Assembly: GCF_009789675.1 (NCBI RefSeq)
Contig: NZ_CP046914.1
Coordinates: forward strand, 1,550,001 to 1,614,000
Reading direction: 5' to 3'
Origin: Paraburkholderia acidisoli
GTDB taxonomy: Bacteria; Pseudomonadota; Gammaproteobacteria; Burkholderiales; Burkholderiaceae
Length of the DNA: 64,000 nucleotides
A program made the position numbers and the translations under genes. The notes beneath the pieces were generated by a model. It had not been told where the DNA came from. It saw nothing but the letters and a program-made list of their open reading frames with translations, and did no database searches. How positions within the stretch are numbered: the first letter of the stretch is position 1; each line of letters starts with the position of its first letter. This document shows, one piece after another, positions 28,462 through 37,495 of the stretch.

Positions 28462-29964
28462 ATGACTACGCCCGCTCAACCCCGGCCCACTCAGACGCGT
28501 TCGTTCGCAACCGTCTTCCTGATCGAAATGTGGGAGCGTTTCGGCTATTACGGCATGGCGGCGCTGCTCGTGCTGTTCATGGTCAACCAGGTCGGTTTCG
28601 CCGATCGCGACGCCAATCTCACATGGGGCGCATTCGCGGCGCTCGTCTACGCCTCGCCGGCCATCGGCGGCTGGGTGGGCGACCAGATTCTCGGCGCGCG
28701 GCGCTCGATGCTGGCGGGCGCCGTGATTCTCGCGGCCGGCTATCTGATGCTCGCGATCCCCGACGACAGCCTCAACCACATGTACGCCTCGCTCGGCGTG
28801 ATCGTCGTCGGCAACGGGCTGTTCAAATCGAACGCCGCCAATCTCGTGCGTCGCATTTACGAAGGCGACGACGCGCGCCTCGACAGCGCGTTCACCATCT
28901 ATTACATGGCCGTGAACATCGGCTCGACGATCTCGATTCTCGCGACGCCGTGGATCAAGGACCACTGGGGCTGGCACGCCGCGTTCGGCGTGTGTTGCGC
29001 GGGCATGGTGCTCGGCCTGCTCAACTTTCTGCTGATGCGCCGCACGCTCGCGCAGATCGGTTCCGCACCGGACGAGCGTCCGCTGCAGTGGGGCCGCGTC
29101 GCGCTCGTGGCGGCGGGCGCGATCGCCCTGGGCGCGGCAACGATGTTCGTGCTGCAGCACGAAACGCTCGCGCGCGATTGCGTCTACGCGGCGGGCGTGG
29201 CGATTCTCGCGGTGTTCGGCTGGATGCTCGCGCGCTGCGAGCACGCCGAGCGCGCGGGCCTGATCGCGGCGCTCATCCTCACCTTGCAGGTGATTCTGTT
29301 CTTCGTGTTCTATCAGCAGATGTCGACGTCGCTCACGCTGTTCGCGCTGCGCAACGTCGATCCGCAATTCGCGCTGTTCGGCGTGAATCTCTTCAAATGG
29401 AGCGCGGGCCAGTTCCAGGCGTTGAATCCCATCTGGATCATGGTGCTTTCGCCGATCCTCGCCACGCTCTACACCTCGCTCGCGCGACGCGGCCGTGACG
29501 TGCCCGTGGCCGCGAAATACGCACTCGGTTTCGCCGTGGTCGCGGCGGGCTTTTTCGTGTTCGCGGCGAGCGGGCGCTACGCGGTGGACGGCCGCGTGTC
29601 GTCGTGGTTCATGGTCGCGGGCTACGGCTTTTATTCGCTCGGCGAGCTGCTCGTGAGCGGGCTTGGCCTGGCGATGGTCGCGCGCTACGTGCCCGCGCGC
29701 ATGAGCGGATTCATGATGGGCGCGTATTTCGTCGCCACGGGCGTGTCGCAGTATCTGGGCAGCGTGGTCGCCAATTTCGCGCAGATGCCTTCCGGCACGC
29801 TCGATCCGCTCACCTCGCTGCCGCTCTATACGCGCCTCTTCGCGGGGCTCGGCTGGCTCGCCACGGGCGGCGTGGTGGTGGCCGTCGTGCTGCTGCCGCT
29901 GATGAACCGTCTCTCGCGCGAGCATCACGAAAAGCGCGGCGAGCAGGCTTCGGCCGCCGTCTGA
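28462..29964 (+). CDS. POT-family proton-coupled oligopeptide transporter (DtpB/YhiP-like)
   Basis: 500 residues, about 14 helices. The helix-1 motif ExxERFxYYG (EMWERFGYYG) is the proton-coupling and peptide-binding signature of POT carriers, and FYQQMSTSLTLFA and SLGELLVSGLGLAM are further family blocks. Inner-membrane uptake of di- and tripeptides. GCAGGAG lies upstream of ATG 28462. The gene ends before a symmetrical hairpin shared with the convergent AhpD-like gene. Confidence 0.92.
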   Translation: MTTPAQPRPTQTRSFATVFLIEMWERFGYYGMAALLVLFMVNQVGFADRDANLTWGAFAALVYASPAIGGWVGDQILGARRSMLAGAVILAAGYLMLAIPDDSLNHMYASLGVIVVGNGLFKSNAANLVRRIYEGDDARLDSAFTIYYMAVNIGSTISILATPWIKDHWGWHAAFGVCCAGMVLGLLNFLLMRRTLAQIGSAPDERPLQWGRVALVAAGAIALGAATMFVLQHETLARDCVYAAGVAILAVFGWMLARCEHAERAGLIAALILTLQVILFFVFYQQMSTSLTLFALRNVDPQFALFGVNLFKWSAGQFQALNPIWIMVLSPILATLYTSLARRGRDVPVAAKYALGFAVVAAGFFVFAASGRYAVDGRVSSWFMVAGYGFYSLGELLVSGLGLAMVARYVPARMSGFMMGAYFVATGVSQYLGSVVANFAQMPSGTLDPLTSLPLYTRLFAGLGWLATGGVVVAVVLLPLMNRLSREHHEKRGEQASAAV

Positions 29965-29995
29965 TGCTTGCCTGATTCGCGTTCGTGCTGTCGAT

Positions 29996-30016
29996 GCGCC
30001 GGTTCAAAACCGGCGC
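29996..30016. terminator. Perfect hairpin between convergent POT and AhpD-like genes
   Basis: GCGCCGGTT-CAA-AACCGGCGC, 9 bp with a 3-nt loop, in a 70-bp convergent gap. There is no U-tract. Confidence 0.55.
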
Positions 30017-30034
30017 GAGCCCGCCCGACTCCGC

Positions 30035-30472
30035 TCAAGCCGGCGTTTTACGGAACGTCACGGCGATGCGGTTCCAGCCGTTGATCGCGATGATCAGCAT
30101 CGTGAGATCGGCGATCTCCTGCTCGCTGAAGTGCGGCTTCACGCGTTCCCAAACGTCGTCGGGCACGTGGGTCTGCGCGAGCAGCGTGACCGACTCCGTC
30201 CATTCGAGCGCCGCGCGTTCGCGCTCGGTGAAGAACGGCGTTTCGCGCCAGACGCTCACCGTGGCGAGCCGCCGCTCGGTTTCGCCGCCCTTGCGCGCGT
30301 CGGTCGTGTGCATGTCCACGCAGAAGGCGCAGCCGTTGATCTGCGAGGCGCGCAGGCGCACGAGTTCGGCGAGCGGCTTTTCGATCGCACTTTTGCTCAC
30401 CCGTTCTTCGAGCGCAATCATCGCTTTGGTGCCTTCGGGGCAGACCTTGTAGAAGTCCAGACGCTGTTCCAT
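30035..30472 (-). CDS. Carboxymuconolactone decarboxylase / AhpD-like peroxidase family
   Basis: 145 residues. The AhpD core ELVRLRASQINGCAFCVDMHTTDAR has the C48-x-x-C51 redox pair and H55, the arrangement of alkylhydroperoxidases rather than true decarboxylases. The C-terminal part has LTMLIIAINGWNRIAV. Expected role is peroxide reduction. Start MEQRLDFYKV is chosen; an ATG at 30646 would overlap the divergent mocR start. It is divergent from a MocR regulator across 157 bp, which probably controls it. Confidence 0.87.
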   Translation of the reverse strand: MEQRLDFYKVCPEGTKAMIALEERVSKSAIEKPLAELVRLRASQINGCAFCVDMHTTDARKGGETERRLATVSVWRETPFFTERERAALEWTESVTLLAQTHVPDDVWERVKPHFSEQEIADLTMLIIAINGWNRIAVTFRKTPA

Positions 30473-30629
30473 GACGTTCACCTTTTCCTGAGTGTTGACC
30501 TGAGCTGAAAGAGTCGTTTGCGTTGCCACGGAACGCACTTTAGGCGCCGCGCTGGCGCGTTCATATAGCCATTCTGGCAATATTTCGGGTGACCACTTTT
30601 GCTCAACCGGAACGCGCGCCAGCGCCACC

Positions 30630-32105
30630 ATGGAACTCCACGTCACCGTGTCGGGCCGTCGCGATCTCGCCGGCCAGATCTATCGTCAACTGCGCGACAG
30701 CATCGTGGACGGCCGCCTCGCGGGCGGTACGCGCCTGCCTTCCACGCGCGACCTCGCGCAGCAACTGGGCGTCTCGCGCAAGACCACGCTCGACGTTTTC
30801 GAACGCCTGCTCGCCGAGGGCTATCTGGAGTCGCGGCGCGGCTCGGGCACCTTCGTCGCCGACACGCTCGAACGCCTGCCCGCGCGCGAGCGTGCGCATC
30901 CGAATTCGCAGATCGACACGGCCTTGCGGGTCGAGTCGCCCGCGCGCGGCGCTCACGCGACGCCGTGGTGGCAGGCGCAGGCCGCCGAGCCGGTGCCGCT
31001 GCCGCGCGTGGATGCGCGTCTCGCGTGCGATTTCGCGGGCGGCGTGACCGACAAATCGCGCTTTCCCTTCGACGTCTGGCGGCGCTGTATCAACGACGCG
31101 CTGCGCGTACAGGCGCGCGGCTACGGCACGTATCGCAATCCGTCGGGCGAGGAAAAGCTGCGCCTCGCGGTGTCGCGTTATCTGGCGTTCAACCGCGCCG
31201 TGCAGAGCAACTGGGACGAGGTGATCGTCACGCAGGGCGCGCAGCAGGCGCTCGATCTGCTCGCGCGCGTGACGCTCGCGCCCGGCGACGTGGTGGCCGT
31301 GGAGGAGCCCGGTTATCCGCCCGCGCGTGACATCTTCGCGGCGCTCGGCGCGACAATCGTGCCCGTGCCGGTGGACCGCGAAGGGCTCGTGGTCGAGCAA
31401 CTGCCGCAAGCCGCGAAGCTGGTTTACGTGACGCCTTCGCATCAGTTTCCGCTTGGCATGCCGATGAGTCTCGCGCGCCGCGTCGCGCTGCTCGAATGGG
31501 CGCAGGCGCGCGGCGCGCTCGTGATCGAGGACGACTACGATTGCGAATACCGTTTCGAGGGGCGCTCCATGGAGCCGCTCAAATGCCTCGATCATGCGGG
31601 CCTGGTGGCTTACGTCGGCACGTTTTCGAAGACCATCTTCCCGGAACTGCGCGTGGGCTACCTCGTGCCGCCGGCCGCGCTGGCCGGGCCGCTCGCCCGC
31701 GCGCGGCAGATCGGCGACAACCACGGTTGCGTGCTCACCCAGACGGCGCTCGCCGATTTCATGCTCAATGGCCACTTCGCGCGGCATCTGCGGCGCATGC
31801 ACCAAACCTATGCGGCGCGCCGCGACGTGCTGCTCGCGCATCTGCGCGGACCGCTCGCGCCGTGGCTCGAAGCGATCACGCCGAGCACGGCGGGCCTGCA
31901 CCTTGCGGCGCGACTGGTGGCGCCGATCGATGAAGCCGCGCTCGTCGCGGCGGCGCGCAAGGCGTCGATCGGCTTGCATCCGCTTACGCCGTTTCATCTG
32001 AAAACGCCTGCGCAGAAGGGGTTTCTGTTCGGCTACGGCGCGGTGGAAGCGGAGCGCATCGAGGCGGCGCTGACCTCGCTCGCCGCATTGCTGCGCACGC
32101 TTTGA
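30630..32105 (+). CDS. MocR-type regulator: GntR winged helix fused to a PLP aminotransferase domain
   Basis: 491 residues. The GntR wHTH (about residues 10-78) has LPSTRDLAQQLGVSRKTTLDVFERL and the wing SRRGSGTFV. A linker to about residue 130 leads to a fold-type I aminotransferase domain with EEPGYPPARDIF, VIEDDYDCEYRF and the PLP lysine K334 in VGTFSKTIFPELRVGYL. MocR proteins bind PLP or an aldimine as effector. PdxR-like members control PLP synthesis; others act on the divergent neighbour. Here that is an AhpD-like gene, so the regulon is probably not vitamin B6. Confidence 0.92.
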   Translation: MELHVTVSGRRDLAGQIYRQLRDSIVDGRLAGGTRLPSTRDLAQQLGVSRKTTLDVFERLLAEGYLESRRGSGTFVADTLERLPARERAHPNSQIDTALRVESPARGAHATPWWQAQAAEPVPLPRVDARLACDFAGGVTDKSRFPFDVWRRCINDALRVQARGYGTYRNPSGEEKLRLAVSRYLAFNRAVQSNWDEVIVTQGAQQALDLLARVTLAPGDVVAVEEPGYPPARDIFAALGATIVPVPVDREGLVVEQLPQAAKLVYVTPSHQFPLGMPMSLARRVALLEWAQARGALVIEDDYDCEYRFEGRSMEPLKCLDHAGLVAYVGTFSKTIFPELRVGYLVPPAALAGPLARARQIGDNHGCVLTQTALADFMLNGHFARHLRRMHQTYAARRDVLLAHLRGPLAPWLEAITPSTAGLHLAARLVAPIDEAALVAAARKASIGLHPLTPFHLKTPAQKGFLFGYGAVEAERIEAALTSLAALLRTL

Positions 32106-32451
32106 CGCTCTGGCGAGCGCATAGACGACCGCTCCACACGAGGCGCGGACATCGACACGCCGGACGAAAATCACGCAAAAGCGCCATACGTAAGGCGTTT
32201 TCTTGACGATCGCAGCGCACGATCGTGCGCGCGAGGCGCGACGTTTTGGCCTCGCTGCGGGGCGCGGGATGCACGTTAACCCCTGTAAACAGGCATCGAA
32301 ATGCGTTACGAAGTCTGCGCCGCGCAACAAAATCGTAACGACAATGCAAAAGCTTCACGCAAAACGCTTGCGTCTATGTAGAATCCGCCGTTGAAGCACG
32401 TGCATTCCGCAAGTGCTTTATCGTTCACTGACCAACACTGGTAGGAGAAAC
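32106..32451 (+). promoter_or_regulatory. 346-bp intergenic region with a probable sigma70 promoter for the HU gene
   Basis: A TAGAAT hexamer at 32379-32384 has TTCACG (32354-32359) 19 bp upstream, about 70 bp before the HU start. The rest of the region holds no gene. Confidence 0.45.
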
Positions 32452-32898
32452 ATGCCGACTTCCGCAAAGAAAGTGGCCAAAAAGGCAGCTGCCCCGGCCA
32501 AGAAGGTTGTTGCAAAGAAAGCGCCGGCAAAGACGGCCGCAGTTAAGAAGGTCGCCGTGAAGGCGGCTGCTGGCGCACCGTCGCCGATCAAGGACACCTT
32601 CACGAAGGCCTCGCTGGCTGCACACGTCGCTGAACGCGCTGGCGTCGAGCCGAAGGCTGCCAAGGCCGTGCTCGCCGCGCTGGAAGACACGATCCTCGGT
32701 TCGGTCCACAAGAAGGGCGCTGGCGAATTCACGCTGTCGGGTCTTCTGAAGATCGTCGTGCAAGCTGTGCCGGCAAAGAAGAAGCGTTTCGGCAAGGACC
32801 CGTTCACCGGCGAAGAGCGCTGGTTCCCGGCCAAGCCCGCTTCGGTTCGCATCAAGGCACGCGCACTGAAGAAGCTGAAGGACGCAGCAGCAGGCTAA
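32452..32898 (+). CDS. HU-family nucleoid protein with N-terminal Lys/Ala tail
   Basis: 148 residues. Residues 1-45 are a histone H1-like Lys/Ala/Pro/Val tail (repeated KKAA, AKK, APAK). Residues about 50-148 form the HU/IHF fold: TKASLAAHVAERAGVEPKAAK, LEDTILGSVHKKGAGEFTLSG, the DNA-binding arm KKRFGKDPFTGEERWFPAK, and the closing VRIKARALKKLKDAA. TAGGAG lies 7 nt before ATG 32452. Codon use is that of a highly expressed gene. Expected role: DNA compaction, with the tail adding non-specific DNA contact. Confidence 0.92.
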   Translation: MPTSAKKVAKKAAAPAKKVVAKKAPAKTAAVKKVAVKAAAGAPSPIKDTFTKASLAAHVAERAGVEPKAAKAVLAALEDTILGSVHKKGAGEFTLSGLLKIVVQAVPAKKKRFGKDPFTGEERWFPAKPASVRIKARALKKLKDAAAG

Positions 32899-32945
32899 TC
32901 GCCGCTGCGGTCGCCGTCGCGTGACGGCGGCGAGTCTGTACCCAG

Positions 32946-32978
32946 AAATCCCCGTTGGCATTGGCCGCGGGGATTTTT
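32946..32978 (+). terminator. Rho-independent terminator of the HU gene
   Basis: AAATCCCCG (32946-32954) pairs with CGGGGATTT (32968-32976), then TTATTT. It is 47 bp after the stop. Confidence 0.85.
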
Positions 32979-33127
32979 ATTTGGTGCGGTAAAAACGCAT
33001 TGATGCCGAAAACCATGTTGTCGTGTTATGGGTGAGGCCGCGATATGATGTGGCGTTATTCATGGCGTATTCACAGGAAACGTGAATGTCACCACCAATC
33101 TCGGCGTTATTTCCATAACATCACCTT

Positions 33128-34036
33128 ATGCTTGCGACGGATCTCAGCTTGCGACAGATCGAGGCGTTTCGCGCGCTGATGCAATGGCGCACGGTCACGC
33201 GCGCGGCGTCGTCGCTCGGTGTCTCGCAGCCCGCCGTGAGCCGCCTGCTCGCCGACTTCGAACAGAACCTCGGGCTCGCGCTGTTCGAGCGCCGCAGCGG
33301 CCGTCTCGTGCCAACGGCCCAGGCGCATGCGCTGCACGGCGAGGTCGAGCGCGCGTTCGTCGGCTTCGAGCGCGTGGCGCTGGCGGCCGAGCAGATTCGC
33401 TCGCAGCGTCGCGGGGTGATGCGCGTGGCAGCGAGTGTCGAGCTTTGCGCGGAGTTCGTGCCGGGCCTTGCCGCGGCGTTCGCGCGCGAGCATGAGGGCG
33501 TCGATATCGAACTGGGCACGGGCGAGGCGGCGGAGATTGCGGAGCGTGTGACGGCGCGGCAATGCGATCTCGGTATCGTGGCGCAGGCGGTCGCGCATCC
33601 GGGCGCGCGCGTCGAGGTCATCGGCGAATGGCCGTTGCGCTGCATCGTGCCGCGCGGTCATCGGCTCGCGCGCAAACGCGTGATCGACGTTGCCGATTGC
33701 GCCGGCGAACGCTTCGTCTCGTTGCCGCTTGGGAGCGAGGTGCGCGCGCGCATCGACCGCGTGTTCGCGGAGCATGGCGTAGCGCGCGAATTGAGCGTGC
33801 AGGCGCCGCTCGCGCAGTCCGTGGTGGCGATGGTGGAGGCGGGCATGGGGATCGCGCTGATCGACGCCGTGAGCGCGTCGTCGAGCGCCACGCAAGCCGG
33901 CGGTCGCGTGAGCGTGAAGCGCTTCGCGCCTGCGCTCACGACGTCGATTTACACCATACGCGGCGCGCAAGGAGCGGCGCCGCTCGCCGAGGCCTTCGCG
34001 CGGCATGCGGCCGCAGCGGCGACGCGATTGCGCTGA
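33128..34036 (+). CDS. LysR-family transcriptional regulator
   Basis: 302 residues. The N-terminal wHTH LSLRQIEAFRALMQWRTVTRA and VSQPAVSRLLADFEQNLGLALF is standard, and LFERRSGRLVPT leads to the effector domain with GMGIALIDAVSA near the end. Target unknown; it has no divergent partner and is followed by an 11-bp tandem repeat. Confidence 0.9.
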   Translation: MLATDLSLRQIEAFRALMQWRTVTRAASSLGVSQPAVSRLLADFEQNLGLALFERRSGRLVPTAQAHALHGEVERAFVGFERVALAAEQIRSQRRGVMRVAASVELCAEFVPGLAAAFAREHEGVDIELGTGEAAEIAERVTARQCDLGIVAQAVAHPGARVEVIGEWPLRCIVPRGHRLARKRVIDVADCAGERFVSLPLGSEVRARIDRVFAEHGVARELSVQAPLAQSVVAMVEAGMGIALIDAVSASSSATQAGGRVSVKRFAPALTTSIYTIRGAQGAAPLAEAFARHAAAAATRLR

Positions 34037-34050
34037 ATGCGGCGTGGAAG

Positions 34051-34105
34051 CGGCGAAGAATCCGCGAAGCACCCGCGAAGAATCCGCGAAGCACCCGCGA
34101 AGAAC
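34051..34105 (+). repeat. 11-bp tandem repeat, five copies
   Basis: Five adjacent 11-mers of the form CCGCGAAGMAY (C/A, T/C at the variable sites) run from 34051 to 34105, alternating GAAGAAT and GAAGCAC; a sixth copy to 34116 is degenerate. It starts 14 bp after the LysR stop. Confidence 0.85.
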
Positions 34106-34196
34106 CCGCGATCTCGCGATCGCCGCCGAGCCTGAACCGCACGACTTCGACGCCCCGCATCGACGCGTAGAAGATCTGCTCTAAAACCGCTCGAGC

Positions 34197-34235
34197 ATAA
34201 AAAAACCAGCCTTGGCTTGCGCCGAAGGCTGGTTT
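34197..34235 (-). terminator. Rho-independent terminator of the porin gene
   Basis: On the minus strand AAACCAGCCTT (arm 34225-34235) pairs with AAGGCTGGTTT (34203-34213), followed by a T run. It lies 71 bp after the porin stop. Confidence 0.88.
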
Positions 34236-34305
34236 GTGCAGCGTGTGATTTTTAGCTGCCTGGTCTCGCTCGCGAAGCCGGGCCGAAGCCCGGCGAAAGC
34301 GGTAT

Positions 34306-35493
34306 TTAGAACTTGTGACGGATGCCGAGGCTGACGAGTTCTTGCGAGCTCGAAGCCGAGTTGTAGCCGTACGAGCCGATCGACGCCGTAGCGCTCGTGC
34401 CCGGTTGGCCCGGTTGCGTGCCGTTGGCGTGCTGGTAAGCCGCAACCGCGTACAGGTCCGTGCGCTTCGACAGGTTGTAGTCCGCACCCAGCGAAACCTG
34501 GTGGTACGAGCTCGACGTGTCGCCGGCAGCGTGCGTGTAGATGTAGCCGAGGCCGAGCAGCAGGGCCGGGTTCAGCTGATAGCCGAGGAACGCGCCGCCG
34601 ACGTTGTAACGCTCGGTCGACTGGAACGTCGAGTAGCCGTCCGGCTTGACTTGCACGTTGCTGTAACGCAGGCCGAGCGTGAACGGACCGGCAACATACT
34701 GGCCAGCAACCGAAGCGATGCCAACCGACTTCGCCGAAGCGAATTGCTCGGTGATGACCGTGCCGTCCTGGAACACGTTGTCCGACGTTGCCGTCGAAGC
34801 CCAGCCGCCGTTCGCCGTCAGGCGGTTAGCCGGGTTTGACGAGTTGTCCATGCGGAAGTAGCCGGCTGCGGCGTTGAACGAGCCGATGCCGTACGTTGCC
34901 GCTGCGCCCCAGCTTTGACCCGAACCGGTCGAGCCAGCCACGCCGCCCAGTGCGTACATGCCTTCGAACTGGAAGCCGCTCAGAACCGGCGACGTGTACT
35001 TGATGGCGTTGTTGGTACGCGAGCTGTTGTCGTTATTGTCGATGTCGCCCGGCGTTGCGAACGTGCTACCGAAGTAGTTGTCGCCCGTCAGCGGCTGAAC
35101 CAGGTCGACCAGCGGGTCGTACTGGCGGCCGAGCGTGACCGTACCGAACTGGTCGTGCGCCAGACCCACGAATGCCTGACGGCCGAACAGCGCCGTGTTG
35201 CCGTTGTAGCTACCCAGCTTGCCGTTGTTCAGGTTGAAGCCGTTTTCCAATTGGAAAATTGCCTTCAGGCCGCCGCCCAGATCTTCCGTGCCCTTCAGGC
35301 CCCAACGGTCGCCCGACAGGTTGCCGCCAACCAGACCCACCAGATTCTTGTTCTGACCGGCCGTATCCACGTTGTGTGCCCATTGGATCGATTCGTCGAT
35401 CACGCCATAGAGCGTCACGCTGCTTTGAGCGTGCGCGGCACCGGCGGAAGCCAGCAGGGCCAGCGAGAGGGTCGATAGTGCGACTCGTTTCAT
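34306..35493 (-). CDS. Gram-negative porin, OmpC-like trimeric type
   Basis: 395 residues. Signal peptide MKRVALSTLSLALLASAGAAHA, mature start QSSVTLYGVIDESI. Alternating beta-strand residues, the RWGLKGTEDLGGGLKA and LGRQYDP blocks near the N-terminus and the terminal phenylalanine (IRHKF) are standard for Burkholderia outer-membrane porins. Codon use is biased as in highly expressed genes. The start at 35493 is the only one giving a signal peptide. Upstream, TTGAC-N9-GTCAA (35618-35636) is a possible regulator site. Confidence 0.95.
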   Translation of the reverse strand: MKRVALSTLSLALLASAGAAHAQSSVTLYGVIDESIQWAHNVDTAGQNKNLVGLVGGNLSGDRWGLKGTEDLGGGLKAIFQLENGFNLNNGKLGSYNGNTALFGRQAFVGLAHDQFGTVTLGRQYDPLVDLVQPLTGDNYFGSTFATPGDIDNNDNSSRTNNAIKYTSPVLSGFQFEGMYALGGVAGSTGSGQSWGAAATYGIGSFNAAAGYFRMDNSSNPANRLTANGGWASTATSDNVFQDGTVITEQFASAKSVGIASVAGQYVAGPFTLGLRYSNVQVKPDGYSTFQSTERYNVGGAFLGYQLNPALLLGLGYIYTHAAGDTSSSYHQVSLGADYNLSKRTDLYAVAAYQHANGTQPGQPGTSATASIGSYGYNSASSSQELVSLGIRHKF

Positions 35494-35712
35494 TCTGTTT
35501 TCTCCACGCAGAGATTGTGTAGTTGTTGCGCGATGGAGAATAACGCAGCACGCCAATGCACCAGAACCGAAAAAAAATGTTTGTCGCGAAAAGCTGACAC
35601 CTGCCAGAACGCCTTATTTGACAAGGCATTGGTCAATTATTCCGGTTTTGGAAATATTGCTTTGTTGACCTGGCATTATTGTTGTTTTTGATAAAAGTCT
35701 TGAAACAAGTGG

Positions 35713-37149
35713 CTAACGACTTGCTTTATCGCGGCCTTTGGCGGCATGCGCGAGCGGGTTGGATTCCTGTATTTGTCGACGTCCCGCGGCGGCCGTCATC
35801 GCGAGTGCCGCGCTCGCCACGACGAGCACCGAACCCCACGGATGTTGCTTCACGTAGCGGTCGGCGGCGGCCACGCCACGCCCCGCGCGCACGAGCGTGC
35901 GAGCGGCCGCATAAGTCGCGCTGTCTTCCATGCGCACCACCGAACGGCGGATCTGGAGGCCGGTTTTGCGTCGTCCGAATGCGCCTTCATGGGCGCTGGC
36001 CAGCCCGATCGCGCCGACTGGAGTTTCCGATAGTGCCGAATTTCCCTCGGCAAGCTCCGCGGTATAGGCCGGAGGCACGGCAGCTATGGGTTTGGCGGAG
36101 TTTCCGATCGGCGCGGCGGCGGGCGCCGGTGCAGCCGGGTCAATGGCGTTCGCGCCATTGCCGGACACGCCGGGCGAGCGGCGCGCTTCATGCAGCGGCG
36201 CGATGGTCGAGGCCGCGAGAACCGAGGCGAGCTTGGCGCGGCTGCCGGGCGGAGTTTCCTCGAGGAAACCCCATGCGCCGCGCGGATCCTGCTGACGCCC
36301 GCGCGCCGCGGCGAATTCCGCGCCGAGCAGCAACACCGCTGCCGAAAAATAGAGCCACATCAGCAGCACGGCCAGCGAGCCCGCGGCGCCGAACGCCGTT
36401 GCCATGCCCGCGTGCGCGAGATAGAGCGCGAACAGCTTCTTGCCCGCCGAAAACAGCACCGCCGCGACGATGCCGCCCACGAGCGCGTCGCGCCAGTGCA
36501 CGGGCGCGTCGGGCAGGAACTTGAGCAGCGCGCCGAACGCGACGGCCAGCACCAGCAACCCGACGCCCAGTTGCAGCAGATTGCCGATGATCACGTAGGG
36601 CGAATTGCCCCAGATCCAGTTGCCGACGAACGTGATCGCCGTATCGAGCACGAGCGACACGATCAGCAGGAAGGCCACGCCGAGCACGAGGCCGAACGAA
36701 ATCAGCCGCACCCGCACGAGCGCCATCACGCTGGAGGCGCGCGGACCCTCGAGCGGCCACACCAGATTGAGCGCCGAGTTCAGCGAGGAGAACGTGGCGG
36801 ACGCGCCCACGGCCAGCATCACGAGCGAGATGATCGCGGCGATGCCGCCTGCATCGCCGGAGCGGTGCGCGTTCTGCACGATCGTGGTGATGCCGGCGGC
36901 GGCGTCGTCGCCGAGCACGTTGTGCACCTGGCGGAACAGCTCGCCGCGCGCGGCTTCGGCGCCGAAGAACCAGCCGGCCACCGCGATCACCATCACGAGC
37001 GTGGGCGCGAGCGAAAACGCGGAATAGAAGGCGATGCTGGCCGCGAGCGACGGGCAGCGGTCGGCGATGAACTGGCGCAACGCGCCGACCACCCACGACG
37101 CTTCCTTGCGTGCGGCCGATTGCAGGCGTTCCGATGACAGTGTCGACAT
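35713..37149 (-). CDS. YihY/BrkB-family membrane protein with a C-terminal DUF883-like extension
   Basis: 478 residues. About 30-300 is the YihY fold with six helices (SLAASIAFYSAFSLAPTLVMV, GALLKFLPDAP, LLMWLYFSAAVLLLGAEFAAA). Members were once called RNase BN by mistake and have no agreed function. Residues about 300-415 are a Pro/Ala-rich linker. The last 62 residues (RAGRGVAAADRYVKQHPWGSVLV in outline) match the C-terminal helix of the ElaB/YqjD/DUF883 family, which anchors ribosomes or other partners at the inner membrane. This combined layout is unusual. The start region has no clear neighbour operon; 346 bp with tandem repeats lie upstream. Confidence 0.85.
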   Translation of the reverse strand: MSTLSSERLQSAARKEASWVVGALRQFIADRCPSLAASIAFYSAFSLAPTLVMVIAVAGWFFGAEAARGELFRQVHNVLGDDAAAGITTIVQNAHRSGDAGGIAAIISLVMLAVGASATFSSLNSALNLVWPLEGPRASSVMALVRVRLISFGLVLGVAFLLIVSLVLDTAITFVGNWIWGNSPYVIIGNLLQLGVGLLVLAVAFGALLKFLPDAPVHWRDALVGGIVAAVLFSAGKKLFALYLAHAGMATAFGAAGSLAVLLMWLYFSAAVLLLGAEFAAARGRQQDPRGAWGFLEETPPGSRAKLASVLAASTIAPLHEARRSPGVSGNGANAIDPAAPAPAAAPIGNSAKPIAAVPPAYTAELAEGNSALSETPVGAIGLASAHEGAFGRRKTGLQIRRSVVRMEDSATYAAARTLVRAGRGVAAADRYVKQHPWGSVLVVASAALAMTAAAGRRQIQESNPLAHAAKGRDKASR

Positions 37150-37495
37150 GATGAGCGCCCCCGTGGTTAGCGCGATGGTTGGCTCGACGAGTTAGCCAAC
37201 GAGTTAGCCGGTGCGTGAGCCGATGAAGTTGCCGATGAAGTTGCCGATTACCTGGCCCGATGACCGGTCCCGATCACCTGCCCGATGAACCCGCAAACGA
37301 AGGCCGCTAACAGCGCCGCGGACATTCGTCATAAAGATGGCCCATTTGCCGGTTCACTATAGCAAGCCCGATTCCCGGCCCGCGCCGGAACGCGCACGAG
37401 CGCGCGAGCGTTTCGATCGCGAACATCATGAGGATCCGTCGCCGAAAAACCTCATATACTCAACTGACCCACAACCACAAAGCCGAGGACGCATC
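37150..37495. repeat. Intergenic region with two 12-bp tandem repeats
   Basis: ACGAGTTAGCCA is repeated at 37187-37198 and 37199-37210 (last base differs). GCCGATGAAGTT is repeated at 37219-37230 and 37231-37242, with a third partial copy. The region separates the divergent yihY-like gene and the fdn operon. No gene was seen. Confidence 0.7.

Noticed and set aside
37330..37350. Sigma54 promoter (TGGC...TTGC) before fdnG
   Set aside because: The spacing between TGGC and TTGC is 4 nt, not 7 as the -24/-12 consensus needs.
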